Positions 17,745 through 26,498 are shown, numbered from the stretch's first letter. The stretch: 64,000 nt of DNA from Ferrovibrio sp036381655 (GCF_036381655.1 NZ_DASVCJ010000069.1:26429-90428), one strand, 5' to 3'. Notes: generated by a model not told the origin, from the letters alone. Made by a program: numbers and translations.

Positions 17745-17901
17745 AGCCGCCCGTCCCGGCAAAACCCGGCTTTGCTCCCGGTTTTCCTCCGTAAGGGTGC
17801 CTTGCCCGCTCCCGGCCCCGCCTTTAGTATGCGCCGCCATTCCGGACGGACGTTGAAAGCCGGCCGGGAGCCGTTGTTTCGCTTAACTTTTTAGGTGTTT
17901 C

Positions 17902-19818
17902 ATGCTGCAGCAGATGCGCTCCGGTGCCGCTTCCTGGATTGCCAAGGGATTGATGTTCGTCCTCGTGGCGAGCTTCGGCATCTGGGGCATTGCCGACTAT
18001 ATCCGCAATTTCGGCGGCAACGCGCCTGTGGCCAAGGTCGGAAACACCGAGATCAGCCAACCGGAATTCGCCGAAGCCTGGCGCCGCCAGCTAAGCCAGT
18101 TGCAGCGCCGCTTCGGCGGCAATTTCTCCGCCGAGCAGGCCCATCAGCTCGGGCTGGATGCGTCCGTACTGAACCAGCTCGTCGAGGATCGCCTCTATCA
18201 GCAGGCCGCGCGGGATATGGGCATTACGATCACCGAAGCCGATGTGCGCAACGCCCTGCTCAACGCGCCGGCCTTCAAGGGCGAGGACGGCCGGTTCAAC
18301 CGCCTCGCCTACGAGCGCTACCTGCGCGAACAGGGTTACTCCGAGGCCACCCTGGTGGCCCTGCTGCAACAGGACGTTGCCCGTACCCGCCTGCTCGGCA
18401 GCCTTTTCGGCAGCCTGACCAGCGCGCCCAAGCTGATGGCCGACACCATTCTCGGCTACCGCCTGGAACGGCGCTTCGCCGATTACGTCGTGGTCGACAG
18501 CGCCAAGCTGCCGGCTCCGCCGGCACCGACGGCCGAGAAGATCGAAGAATATTACAAGGCCAACCCGGCGGCCTTTACGGCGCCCGAGCGCCGCAGCCTG
18601 TCCTGGTTCGAGATCACCCCGGCCGCGCTGGCCGCCAAAATGGAAGTAAGCGACGCCGAACTGCACGAGGAGTATGAGGCCAACCAGTCGGCCTATGTGA
18701 CGCCGGAGAAGCGCGCGGTCGAACAGGTGGTGTTCACGACCGAGGCCGAAGCCAAGGCCGCCAAGGAGGCCCTTGATAAGGGCGAGGATTTCATGGCCAT
18801 GGCCGCCCGGACCAAGAAGCTGAAGCCCGACGACGTCAAGCTCGGCTCCGTCGCCAAGAGCGAGCTGCCGGCTGCGATTGCCACTGCGATCTTCGACCTG
18901 CCGCTGAACACGGTGAGCGATCCGATCCGCTCGCCTTTCGGCTGGCATCTCGCCCGCGTAACCAAGGTCGAGCCGGGCAGCACCAAGACTTTCGATCAGG
19001 CCAAGGACGAACTGCATCAGCAGGTCGCGCTGCGTAAAGCGATCGACGGCATGACCAAGCTGCGGGCCCAGATCGACGACCAGATTGCCGGCGGCGCCAT
19101 GCTAAACGAGATTGCGAAGACGCAGAATGCCACGCCGCAATCGGTTGCCAACATTGACGCCCAGGGCAACGGCCCAGACGGCAAGCCGGTCGAAACCCTG
19201 CCCAAGCTGCCGGCTTTTCTGACCCAGGCTTTCGATACCTCCATCGAGGCCGAGCCTCAGATCATCGATCTGCCCGAAGGTGGCCTGGCCGTGCTCAAGG
19301 TGACAGAGATTCAGCCTTCTGCCGTTCGTCCCCTGGATGAAGTCAAGGATCAGGTCGTCGCGGCCCTGCAGCAGAAGGCGCGTGCCGAGGCGGCAGCGGA
19401 TCAGGCCAAGCAGATCGCCGAGCGCGTGCGCAACGGCAGCGATCTCGCAAAGGAAGCGGCCACTTTCGGGGGTACGGTGCATGTCAGCGCAGCATTGATG
19501 CGCAGCGGCCAGCCGGCGGAACGCGCATTCTCTCCTTCCGTGGTTTCGGCCTTGTTCGATGCCAAGAAGGCCGGCGAGGTCGTCACCGGCCCGGCAGCGG
19601 CCGTACCCGGTGTTGCGCCGAACAGCGCCATCGTCGCCCGGCTGAGCCGCATCAAGGCAGCGGATCCCGCCGCCATCGCCGCGCAGGAGGACAAGAGCCG
19701 GCAGCAATTGGCCGGCGGCATGGCCCAGGATCTGGTGCAGCGCTATCGTGAGAAGTTGCAGGAAGAGATCGGCGTCAAGGTGAATGCCGAGGCGCGGGCG
19801 CGCGCCGCCGGGTTCTGA
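17902..19818 (+). CDS. ppiD: PpiD-type periplasmic peptidyl-prolyl isomerase/chaperone
   Basis: 638-residue inner-membrane-anchored folding factor. A cytoplasmic N-terminal stub (MLQQMRSGAASWIAKG) and one membrane helix (about 14-33) lead to a SurA-like N-terminal chaperone region (about 35-220, with KVGNTEISQPEFAEAWRRQL and LVEDRLYQQAARDMGI), a central parvulin domain (about 240-365, with EQVVFTTEAEAKAAKEAL and FGWHLARVTKVE), and a helical C-terminal region. It helps proteins emerging from the Sec channel to fold. The start has a modest AGGTG ribosome site. trpE follows after 16 bases, the order usual in alphaproteobacteria. Confidence 0.92.
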   Translation: MLQQMRSGAASWIAKGLMFVLVASFGIWGIADYIRNFGGNAPVAKVGNTEISQPEFAEAWRRQLSQLQRRFGGNFSAEQAHQLGLDASVLNQLVEDRLYQQAARDMGITITEADVRNALLNAPAFKGEDGRFNRLAYERYLREQGYSEATLVALLQQDVARTRLLGSLFGSLTSAPKLMADTILGYRLERRFADYVVVDSAKLPAPPAPTAEKIEEYYKANPAAFTAPERRSLSWFEITPAALAAKMEVSDAELHEEYEANQSAYVTPEKRAVEQVVFTTEAEAKAAKEALDKGEDFMAMAARTKKLKPDDVKLGSVAKSELPAAIATAIFDLPLNTVSDPIRSPFGWHLARVTKVEPGSTKTFDQAKDELHQQVALRKAIDGMTKLRAQIDDQIAGGAMLNEIAKTQNATPQSVANIDAQGNGPDGKPVETLPKLPAFLTQAFDTSIEAEPQIIDLPEGGLAVLKVTEIQPSAVRPLDEVKDQVVAALQQKARAEAAADQAKQIAERVRNGSDLAKEAATFGGTVHVSAALMRSGQPAERAFSPSVVSALFDAKKAGEVVTGPAAAVPGVAPNSAIVARLSRIKAADPAAIAAQEDKSRQQLAGGMAQDLVQRYREKLQEEIGVKVNAEARARAAGF

Positions 19819-19834
19819 CGGTCGATAGAGAGTT

Positions 19835-21355
19835 ATGAAGATCACTCCTGATTATGCCAGCTTCGCCCAGCGCTACATGGCGGGCGAAGCCCAGGTTCTG
19901 TCGACTCAACTCGTCGCCGATCTGGAGACACCGGTTTCCGCTTTCCTCAAACTGGCCGATGGCCGGCCCTGGTCCTGCCTGCTGGAATCGGTGGAAGGTG
20001 GTGCCGTCCGCGGCCGTTACTCCATCATCGGCCTCAAACCCGATCTGCTGTGGCGCTGTTTCGGCGACAAGGCCGAAATCAACCATAGCGCCCGTTTCGA
20101 TCAGACCGCGTTCGAGCCCTGCCAGGAGCCGGCGCTGCAATCCCTGCGCAAGCTGCTGGACGACAATCGGATCGACCTGCCGGCGAACCTGCCGCCGATG
20201 GCGGCCGGCATCGTCGGCTTCATGGGCTACGACATGGTCCGCCTGATCGAGCCGAAAGTGCCGGACAACAATCCGGACACGCTGGGCCTGCCAGATGGTC
20301 TGTTCATGCGGCCGACCGTGATGGCGATCTTCGACTCCGTGCTCGACATGATCACGGTGGTCACGCCCGTGCGGCCCAAGGCGGGCATGGATGCCCGCGC
20401 CGCCTATGCCATGGCCAGCGAACGGCTCGCCGATATCGTGGCCGATCTCGACCGCCCTTTGGGCGCGGTACGCGATCAGATCGCCGATCTCGACGCCCTG
20501 CCCGAGCCGGCATCAAATATGTCGCCAGAGGATTACATGGCGATGGTGCGCAAGGCGAAGGACTATATTGCCGCCGGCGACGTGTTCCAGGTGGTCGTCG
20601 GGCAGCGCTTTTCCCTGCCCTTCCGCCTGCCGCCCTTTGCGCTCTACCGCGCACTGCGTCGGACAAATCCTTCGCCCTTTATGTTCTACCTCAACCTCGG
20701 CGGCCCCTGCATCGTCGGCTCCAGCCCGGAAATCCTGGTGCGCCTGCGCGACAGCGTTGTCACGGTGCGGCCGATCGCCGGCACCCGTAAGCGCGGCGCG
20801 ACGCCAATGGAAGACGAGGCCTTGGCCAAGGACCTGCTCAGCGACCCGAAGGAACTGGCCGAGCACCTGATGCTGCTGGATCTGGGCCGCAACGACGTTG
20901 GCCGCGTGTCGCAGATCGGCACGGTGAAGGTCACCGAACGCAATGTCATCGAGCGCTACAGCCACGTGATGCATATCGTTTCCAACGTGGAGGGCAAAAT
21001 CCGCCCCGAACTGGACGCACTGGATGCGCTCTTTGCCGGCTTCCCCGCCGGTACGGTATCGGGCGCGCCGAAGGTGCGTGCGATGGAGATCATCGACGAG
21101 CTTGAACCGGTGCGGCGCAGTTTCTATGCCGGCGGCGTCGGCTATTTCTCGGCCAATGGTTCGATGGATACCTGCATCACCCTGCGCACGGCACTGGTGA
21201 AAGACGGGACCATGTATGTGCAGGCTGGTGCAGGCATCGTTGCCGATAGCGATCCGATGTCCGAGCACATCGAATGCGTCAACAAGGCGAAGGCGCTGAT
21301 CCGCGCTGCCGAAGAGGCCGAACGCTTCGCCAGCCGCGCCGGGCGGGGGCAATAG
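19835..21355 (+). CDS. trpE: Anthranilate synthase component I
   Basis: First committed enzyme of tryptophan synthesis: converts chorismate to anthranilate using ammonia from TrpG. The 506 residues carry an N-terminal domain with the feedback-site region LLESVEGGAVRGRYSIIG and the chorismate-binding domain with FYLNLGGPCIVGSSPE, RPIAGTRKRG, LGRNDVGRVS, VEGKIRPELDA, FPAGTVSGAPK and QAGAGIVADSDP. All family landmarks are intact, so it looks functional. Unusually, no trpG, trpD or trpC follows; an unrelated Tag-like gene starts 24 bases downstream. The amidotransferase partner must be encoded elsewhere. Confidence 0.97.
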   Translation: MKITPDYASFAQRYMAGEAQVLSTQLVADLETPVSAFLKLADGRPWSCLLESVEGGAVRGRYSIIGLKPDLLWRCFGDKAEINHSARFDQTAFEPCQEPALQSLRKLLDDNRIDLPANLPPMAAGIVGFMGYDMVRLIEPKVPDNNPDTLGLPDGLFMRPTVMAIFDSVLDMITVVTPVRPKAGMDARAAYAMASERLADIVADLDRPLGAVRDQIADLDALPEPASNMSPEDYMAMVRKAKDYIAAGDVFQVVVGQRFSLPFRLPPFALYRALRRTNPSPFMFYLNLGGPCIVGSSPEILVRLRDSVVTVRPIAGTRKRGATPMEDEALAKDLLSDPKELAEHLMLLDLGRNDVGRVSQIGTVKVTERNVIERYSHVMHIVSNVEGKIRPELDALDALFAGFPAGTVSGAPKVRAMEIIDELEPVRRSFYAGGVGYFSANGSMDTCITLRTALVKDGTMYVQAGAGIVADSDPMSEHIECVNKAKALIRAAEEAERFASRAGRGQ

Positions 21356-21379
21356 GCACGGACTTTACCGGGGGCGGAA

Positions 21380-22105
21380 ATGGCGACATCGTTCAAGACC
21401 ATCTATGCCCGCGCCGCCAAGCGCAAAGGCGGCGAGGCTCAGTTGAAGAAGCTGCTGCCGCCGAAACCCGATGAAAGGAAGCTCGCCAAGCTGACCGACG
21501 ATCGCGCATTGGCCGAGATGGCGAAAAGGATCTTCTCGGCCGGCTTCGTTTGGAGCGTGATCGAGAATAAATGGGATAGCTTCGAGGCTGCCTTCCTGAA
21601 ATTCGAGCCGCGCAAACTACTGCACAAGCCGGATGAGTTCTGGGAAAAACTGGCAAGCGATAAACGGATCGTCCGCAATCCGCAGAAGATTCGCTCCGTG
21701 CGCGACAACGCCCAATTCGTCCTGGATATCGCCGCCGAGCATGGCAGCTTCGGCAAGCTGCTGGCGGCGTGGCCATCGACAAACCAGGTCGGCCTGCTTG
21801 AACTGCTGGCCAAGCGAGGATCGCGGCTGGGCGGCAATACGGGGCAGTATCTCATCCGCTTCCTCGGCAAGGACAGCTTCATCCTGTCGCGCGATGTGAT
21901 CTTCTGCCTGCGCGACGCCGGCGTGGAGATTGCGGAAAATCCAACCTCGAAGCGCGAGCGCCAGCGGGTGCAGGATCAGTTCAATATCTGGGCCAAGGAA
22001 AGCGGCCTGCCGCTGACCCATATATCGCGCATCTGCGCCATGTCGATCGGGCCGAACTACGATACCGAGACCTTGCAGCACTCAATGGGCGGCGGCGAGG
22101 AATGA
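21380..22105 (+). CDS. DNA-3-methyladenine glycosylase I (Tag)-like protein
   Basis: 241 residues. The central part aligns by eye with Tag: LAEMAKRIFSAGFVWSVIENK, FEAAFLKFEP, IVRNPQKIRSVRDNAQFVLD, and FGKLLAAWP. Tag removes 3-methyladenine from alkylated DNA through a helix-hairpin-helix fold. The first 100 residues have no cysteine, so the N-terminal zinc ligands of canonical Tag appear absent, and the N-terminus instead is a Lys-rich 40-residue extension. This matches a shorter-known subfamily and makes the true substrate uncertain. It starts 24 bases after trpE and ends 3 bases before the convergent HxlR gene. Confidence 0.72.
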   Translation: MATSFKTIYARAAKRKGGEAQLKKLLPPKPDERKLAKLTDDRALAEMAKRIFSAGFVWSVIENKWDSFEAAFLKFEPRKLLHKPDEFWEKLASDKRIVRNPQKIRSVRDNAQFVLDIAAEHGSFGKLLAAWPSTNQVGLLELLAKRGSRLGGNTGQYLIRFLGKDSFILSRDVIFCLRDAGVEIAENPTSKRERQRVQDQFNIWAKESGLPLTHISRICAMSIGPNYDTETLQHSMGGGEE

Positions 22106-22108
22106 CGT

Positions 22109-22573
22109 TCACCCCGTCTTGCGCCTGATAACCGCGCACGGATGCGGCGCGACATCCTGTGGCCGAACCGCTTCGCCGCATTCCGAACAGGCCAGCACCG
22201 AACGAAAATCATGCCCGCAGGCGAGATGCCGATGCAGCATCGGCGGCCCCGCCCTGCCGGCATAGTATCTGTCTCCCCAGTGCACGAGACTGAGGATGAC
22301 CGGATAAAGATCGAGGCCTTTTTCGGTAAGGCGGTATTCGAAGCGCTGCGGCCGTTCCTGGTAGAGTTCGCGCCGCAGCACGCCCTCTGCCACCAGTTTG
22401 TCCAGCCGTTCGCTCAGGACGCGCCGGGCAATGCCAAGGCTGGCCTGGAATTCCTCGAAGCGGCGCACGCGCAGAAAGCAATCGCGCAGGATCAGCAATG
22501 TCCAGCGATCGCCCAGGACCGCCAACGAACGCGACATGGAGCAATTCTGCTCCGATAGATCTCCCCAGCGCAT
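22109..22573 (-). CDS. HxlR-family transcriptional regulator
   Basis: 154-residue winged-helix regulator. The HxlR hallmarks are near the start: CSMSRSLAVLGDRWTLLILRD, FEEFQASLGIARRVLSERLDKL, LVAEGVLRRELYQERPQRFEY, LTEKGLDL. The C-terminus has extra Cys/His residues (HRHLACGH and CSECGE), which could bind a metal or sense electrophiles; several HxlR proteins use a Cys as redox sensor, usually near the N-terminus, and here Cys12 is also present. It is divergent from the SDR gene, separated by 98 bases with a strong promoter and palindromes, so it most likely controls that gene and the isomerase beyond. Confidence 0.93.
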   Translation of the reverse strand: MRWGDLSEQNCSMSRSLAVLGDRWTLLILRDCFLRVRRFEEFQASLGIARRVLSERLDKLVAEGVLRRELYQERPQRFEYRLTEKGLDLYPVILSLVHWGDRYYAGRAGPPMLHRHLACGHDFRSVLACSECGEAVRPQDVAPHPCAVIRRKTG

Positions 22574-22606
22574 CGCACCTCCGATGTCACAGAAAAAATC
22601 CTGCCA

Positions 22607-22648
22607 TTGACTGAGTTCACTTTCAAGACTTATAAGCCTTAAGGTAAG
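22607..22648 (+). promoter_or_regulatory. SDR promoter with overlapping palindromes (candidate HxlR operator)
   Basis: TTGACT (22607-22612) and TATAAG (22631-22636) are spaced 18 bases, one of the best sigma70-type promoters in the window. The -10 lies within an 8-base palindrome CTTATAAG (22629-22636), followed at once by a second, CCTTAAGG (22637-22644), and TAAG. Palindromes over the -10 and start site between a divergent regulator and its likely target fit a repressor site. Binding by the HxlR protein is inference. Confidence 0.6.
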
Positions 22649-22671
22649 ATTTACCGAGCTGGGAGGCCTTC

Positions 22672-23415
22672 ATGGGGGTGTCCGGGAAAAGCGGCACAGT
22701 CGCGGTAGTCGGGGCTGGCGATTATATCGGCGCCGCCATTGCCAAACGCTTTGCCGCTGGCGGCTATACCGTATTTGCGGGCCGCCGCAATGGCGACAGA
22801 CTGGCGCCCCTGCAGGCGGAGATCGAGGCCGCGGGCGGCCGCTGCGTCGCTGCGAGGGTGGATGCGCGCAAGGAAGAGGATGTCACGGCCTTTCTGCAGG
22901 CCGCCGATGAGGCCGGGCCGCTTGAGGTCTGCGTCTTCAATGTCGGTGCCAACGTCAATTTCCCGATCCTCGATACGACCGAGCGGGTCTTTCGCAAGGT
23001 CTGGGAGATGGGCTGCTACGCCGGGTTCCTCACTGGCCGGGAAGCCGCGCGCCGGATGCTGCCGCATGGACGCGGCTCGATCTTCTTCACCGGCGCAACC
23101 GCATCTATGCGCGGCGGCATCGGCTATGCCGCTTTCGCCAGCGCCAAGGCGGGGCTGCGGGCGGTGGCCCAGTCAATGGCGCGGGAACTGGGCCCCAAGA
23201 ACATCCATGTCGCGCATCTGGTGATCGATGCCGGCGTCGATACGGCTTTTGTGCGCGAGCGCATCAAGGCGCGCGGCGGCGATGCCGAAGCGCTGCCGCC
23301 CGATACATTGATGAACCCGGCCTCGATCGCGGAAACCTATTGGCAGTTGCACCAGCAATCCCGAGATGCCTGGACCTTCGAACTCGACCTGCGTCCCTAT
23401 GGCGAAAAATGGTGA
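22672..23415 (+). CDS. SDR-family oxidoreductase lacking the usual catalytic Tyr
   Basis: 247 residues with a Rossmann fold: VVGAGDYIGAAIAKRF near the N-terminus as the dinucleotide loop, FNVGANVNFP as the NxG segment, FTGATASMRGG with the catalytic-region serine, and FASAKAGLRA where the YxxxK motif should be. The Lys is kept but the Tyr is Phe, so classical SDR catalysis is doubtful; related sequences with this pattern exist, and I do not know their substrate. GGGAGG precedes the ATG. The stop overlaps the likely start of the next gene, and a divergent HxlR regulator and strong promoter lie upstream. Confidence 0.85.
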   Translation: MGVSGKSGTVAVVGAGDYIGAAIAKRFAAGGYTVFAGRRNGDRLAPLQAEIEAAGGRCVAARVDARKEEDVTAFLQAADEAGPLEVCVFNVGANVNFPILDTTERVFRKVWEMGCYAGFLTGREAARRMLPHGRGSIFFTGATASMRGGIGYAAFASAKAGLRAVAQSMARELGPKNIHVAHLVIDAGVDTAFVRERIKARGGDAEALPPDTLMNPASIAETYWQLHQQSRDAWTFELDLRPYGEKW

Positions 23416-24018
23416 TGCGGTGAAAAACGTGGAATTCCATTTCGACTTCGGCAGCCCGAATGTCTATCTCGCCCACCGCGTCATCCCCGCCATCGAGCAG
23501 CGGACCGGTGCAACTTTCCACTACGTGCCTGTGCTGCTCGGCGGTATCTTCAAGCTGACCAACAACCGGCAGTTGCCGTCCCGAACATCCCGAACAAGCT
23601 GCGGTACATGCAGATCGAAACGGAGCGCTTCATTCGCCGGCACGGCATCACCGAGTTTAGCTTCAATCCCCATTTTCCCGTCAATACCTTGCTGCTGATG
23701 CGTGGCGCGGTTGCCGCGCAAATGGAAGGCCTTCTGGATTCCTACGTTGCCGCCGTCATGCATCACATGTGGGAAGAGCCGAAGAAAATGGATGATCCGG
23801 CCATTGTCGCGGCAGCCCTGACGCAGTCCGGCCTCGATGCCCGCCGCCTGCTCGAACTGGCGCAGAGCCCGGACGTGAAGCAGCGTCTTGTAGACAACAC
23901 CGCTCGCTCCGTCGAACGCGGCAGTTTCGGCGCCCCCACGTTCTTCGTCGGCGCGGAGATCTATTTCGGCAAGGATCAGCTTGGCGAAGTCGAGGTGGAA
24001 ATTCGCTGTACGACGTAG
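23399..24018 (+). pseudogene. 2-hydroxychromene-2-carboxylate isomerase-like (kappa-GST/DsbA fold), frameshifted
   Basis: Two adjacent frames together encode one protein. Frame 2 gives MAKNGDAVKNVEFHFDFGSP, then VYLAHRVIPAIEQRTGATF and VLLGGIFKLTNNR. After about 23575 the family pattern continues in frame 1 as NIPNKLRYMQIETERF, MDDPAIVAAAL and FGAPTFFVGAEIYFGKDQ. Between NNR and the frame-1 Met there are 38 bases, fewer than the roughly 45 I would expect from relatives, consistent with a small deletion (one reading is 7 bases) near 23575-23600. Either a recent real mutation or a sequence error. The start overlaps the SDR stop (ATG 23399, or GTG 23420). These enzymes are glutathione-dependent and act in aromatic breakdown. 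Confidence 0.75.
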
Positions 24019-24022
24019 GCGG

Positions 24023-24045
24023 ACCATTCTTGGTTAGTGAATGGT
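24023..24045. other. Inverted repeat after the isomerase remnant
   Basis: ACCATTC (24023-24029) and GAATGGT (24039-24045) form a perfect 7-bp inverted repeat around 9 bases, 5 bases after the isomerase stop and 69 bases before the next ATG. No T tract follows, so a terminator is unlikely; it may be an operator for the methyltransferase gene. Confidence 0.35.
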
Positions 24046-24113
24046 AAAGCCCGATCGAAATATTGTTAAATAATGTACGAGCTTGGCAATCCCGCAACCT
24101 CTAGGGTGCGCCG

Positions 24114-25046
24114 ATGCAACACGATCTCGTTCCTAACGCCATCGCCTGGGAGCAACGCGGCATTCTCGCCCAGGATCGAGGCCATCACGCGGAAGCGGCA
24201 TCCCATTTCCGACAGGCCCTCGCCCTCTCCGACCGTGCGCTGTCGTGGCTCGGCCTGGCGCTCAGCCAGATCGAACTGAAACACGATGACGACGCCGTCT
24301 GCAGCCTGCGCCGTGCACGAAGCCTCGCGCCGCAATCGGGCGTCGTCGGCCATCTGCTGGCGGCACTGACCGGTCAGGCGCCCCTGCGGGCGCCCGACAG
24401 CTTCGTCAAATGGCTGTTCAACAGCCGGGCCGGCAGCTTCGATACCCATCTCACCCGGCTGGGATATCGCGGGCCGCAGATGCTGCATGACCTGATTGCG
24501 CTCCACTGGACACCGGAAGCCATGCTCGACATCCTCGATCTCGGCTGCGGTACCGGGTTGAGCGGCATCCCGTTCCGGCCCTATGCGGCCCGCCTCGACG
24601 GCGTCGACCTGACGCCGAACATGCTCGTACAGGCCAGCCGGCGCGGCATCTACGACAATCTGGAATGCAACGAGCTGCACGCGGATTTACGGAATCGCCC
24701 AGCCAACGGCTACGATGCCGTTCTCGCTGCGGACACCTTGATTTACGTTGGCGATCTGCAAGATCTGTTCGCGCTGGTTGCGCGCGCCCTGAAACCGGGC
24801 GGCAGTTTCCTGTTCACCGTCGAAACCGGAACCGAGGGCAGCGCCTATACGCTGACCTCTGCCGGACGCTACAGTCATGCCGATGATTATCTGCGCGATT
24901 GCGCCGCCGATCTCTTTGAGGTCGGCAATAATGCTGACGGCATGATCCGCGTCGAAAATGGCAGCTTTGCCGAGGGGCGCGCCTATCGTTTCGTGAAACG
25001 CGGGCTCAGCGCTCCATCTGTTCGCGGCGAAGCAGTACCGTACTGA
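24114..25046 (+). CDS. TPR-containing class I SAM-dependent methyltransferase
   Basis: 310 residues. The N-terminal part (about 1-90) has TPR-like helix pairs (AWEQRGILAQDRGHHAEAAS, AHFRQALALSDRALSWLGLA-type spacing). The C-terminal part is a class I methyltransferase with motif I LDLGCGTGLSG, an acidic GVDLTPNM, and VLAADTLIYVGDL as the motif II region. Similar TPR-methyltransferases are widespread in alphaproteobacteria; the substrate is unknown. AGGGTG lies before the ATG. Its last 41 bases overlap the 3' end of the convergent deacetylase gene. Confidence 0.82.
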   Translation: MQHDLVPNAIAWEQRGILAQDRGHHAEAASHFRQALALSDRALSWLGLALSQIELKHDDDAVCSLRRARSLAPQSGVVGHLLAALTGQAPLRAPDSFVKWLFNSRAGSFDTHLTRLGYRGPQMLHDLIALHWTPEAMLDILDLGCGTGLSGIPFRPYAARLDGVDLTPNMLVQASRRGIYDNLECNELHADLRNRPANGYDAVLAADTLIYVGDLQDLFALVARALKPGGSFLFTVETGTEGSAYTLTSAGRYSHADDYLRDCAADLFEVGNNADGMIRVENGSFAEGRAYRFVKRGLSAPSVRGEAVPY

Positions 25047-26358
25047 CGGGCACGAGGCTGAAGCCGCGCTCCTTCGCAGTTGCCGTCCACTTCTCCAACG
25101 CCGCCAGAGTCGACGGATGCGGATGACCGATGGCGATCACGTCGCCGCGCGCCCGGGCGATGCGCTCCATCGCGGACAATTCATAGGCGATACCGGGCGA
25201 GCGCGGGTCGTCGAGAAACAGGTCGCGCTCGACCGTATCCAGCCCCGCCTTGCGTGCCTCCTCGGCGGCGACCGACCCCGGACCTGAGAGGCTGTCGAGC
25301 CAGAAGACCTGACGGTTGCGCAACGCCGCCATCACCTCGGTCATGCGTTCATGATCACGGGTGAATCGGCTGCCCATGTGGTTGTTGACGCCGACATAGC
25401 CTTCGAAGCGGTCGAGTCCCCAATTGAGCCGGCGCTTGATTTCGGAAGCGTCGAGTTTCACCAGCAATGCATTCGGCCCGGGATCGTTGTGCTTCAGATC
25501 CAGCGGCTCCATGGGCAGGTGCAGCATCAATTCATGGCCGGCCGACCTTGCAGCGCGGGTCTGCGCCGCCAGATCGTTGGCATAGGTCATAAAGGACAAC
25601 GTGATTGGCCCGGGCAGCGCGAGGGCCCGCGCGGTCGCCTTGTGATTCAGGCCGGCATCGTCGATCAGGATGGCCACGAATGGCGGCTTGGAACCGGCCG
25701 GCGGCGGCACGGCACGCGCGCGCCAGGCTTGCGGGCCTGCATCGGACGGCGCCAGAGATTTCGGCGGCACCGGCGCTGCGGCAACCTGCACTGGCGGGGC
25801 ATCGGGATGACCGGTCGCCGTCTCGGTAGGCTGCGCCGGCGCGGGCTCTGCCGCGGGCGGCGGCGGAGCAGCATCTTCCGGCTTCTGCGCTGCCTGCTCC
25901 TGTTCGACGGGGATGGGATTCGGGGGCGGCGGCGGTGGCGCCAGGGCAGGACGCTGGTCCGAAGCTGGAGCGAGAGGCCATGCTTTCGCTTGCCCGCCAG
26001 TCCCGAACGGCGCCGCGTCATGCGGCTTCACGGTTGTTTCCGGCTGAGGCGCCAGGGGCGTAACCGTTGCAACGGCGGCCACAGGCGTCGGCGTGGCGCT
26101 GCCGACTGCGATACCCATCGCTATCCCGCCGGCCAGCAATGCCGCCGCCGCCGCCATCAGCGGCCAGTTTGCCGCGATGACGCCGCGACGCGGCAATTTT
26201 GGCGATGGCGCTGCCGCCTGCGTGGAAACCGGCGCTGCGGGCGTCACCTGCGTCTGGGTGGCGCCATAGGCATTGGCGGCAGTCTGCGCCGTGGCCGCGC
26301 GCTGTGCCGTATTGCGCGGCCTGAGTTTCAATGTAGGCGTGTTGTCAGGATCGCTCAT
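25006..26358 (-). CDS. Divergent polysaccharide deacetylase family protein (YibQ type)
   Basis: 450 residues with one membrane segment (about 65-90, in PLMAAAAALLAGGIAMGIAV), a long Pro/Ala-rich linker (about 95-220), and a C-terminal YibQ/DUF610 domain: FVAILIDDAGLN, LSFMTYAND, ELMLHLPMEPLD, GVNNHMGSRFT, FWLDSLSG and IAIGHPHPST. The domain resembles polysaccharide deacetylases with Asp and His residues for metal binding, and should face the periplasm. In other alphaproteobacteria such genes follow ctpA-type proteases; here it sits in the accessory block. The ATG at 26356-26358 gives MSDPDNTPTLKLRP; an in-frame start 12 codons upstream is possible. It overlaps the methyltransferase gene at the 3' ends. 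Confidence 0.88.
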   Translation of the reverse strand: MSDPDNTPTLKLRPRNTAQRAATAQTAANAYGATQTQVTPAAPVSTQAAAPSPKLPRRGVIAANWPLMAAAAALLAGGIAMGIAVGSATPTPVAAVATVTPLAPQPETTVKPHDAAPFGTGGQAKAWPLAPASDQRPALAPPPPPPNPIPVEQEQAAQKPEDAAPPPPAAEPAPAQPTETATGHPDAPPVQVAAAPVPPKSLAPSDAGPQAWRARAVPPPAGSKPPFVAILIDDAGLNHKATARALALPGPITLSFMTYANDLAAQTRAARSAGHELMLHLPMEPLDLKHNDPGPNALLVKLDASEIKRRLNWGLDRFEGYVGVNNHMGSRFTRDHERMTEVMAALRNRQVFWLDSLSGPGSVAAEEARKAGLDTVERDLFLDDPRSPGIAYELSAMERIARARGDVIAIGHPHPSTLAALEKWTATAKERGFSLVPVSTVLLRREQMER

Positions 26359-26498
26359 CTGGACCCGGTTAAACGATCGGGCGAGCGGCAGCAAGCCGCG
26401 CCTTTCAAGGTCTTGGCGGGACTATGCTTTCGCCATGGTTAGGGAAGCGTAAAAAAGGGGCAGAGCCGACGAGTCGCCGATATGCTAATTTTTCAGTC

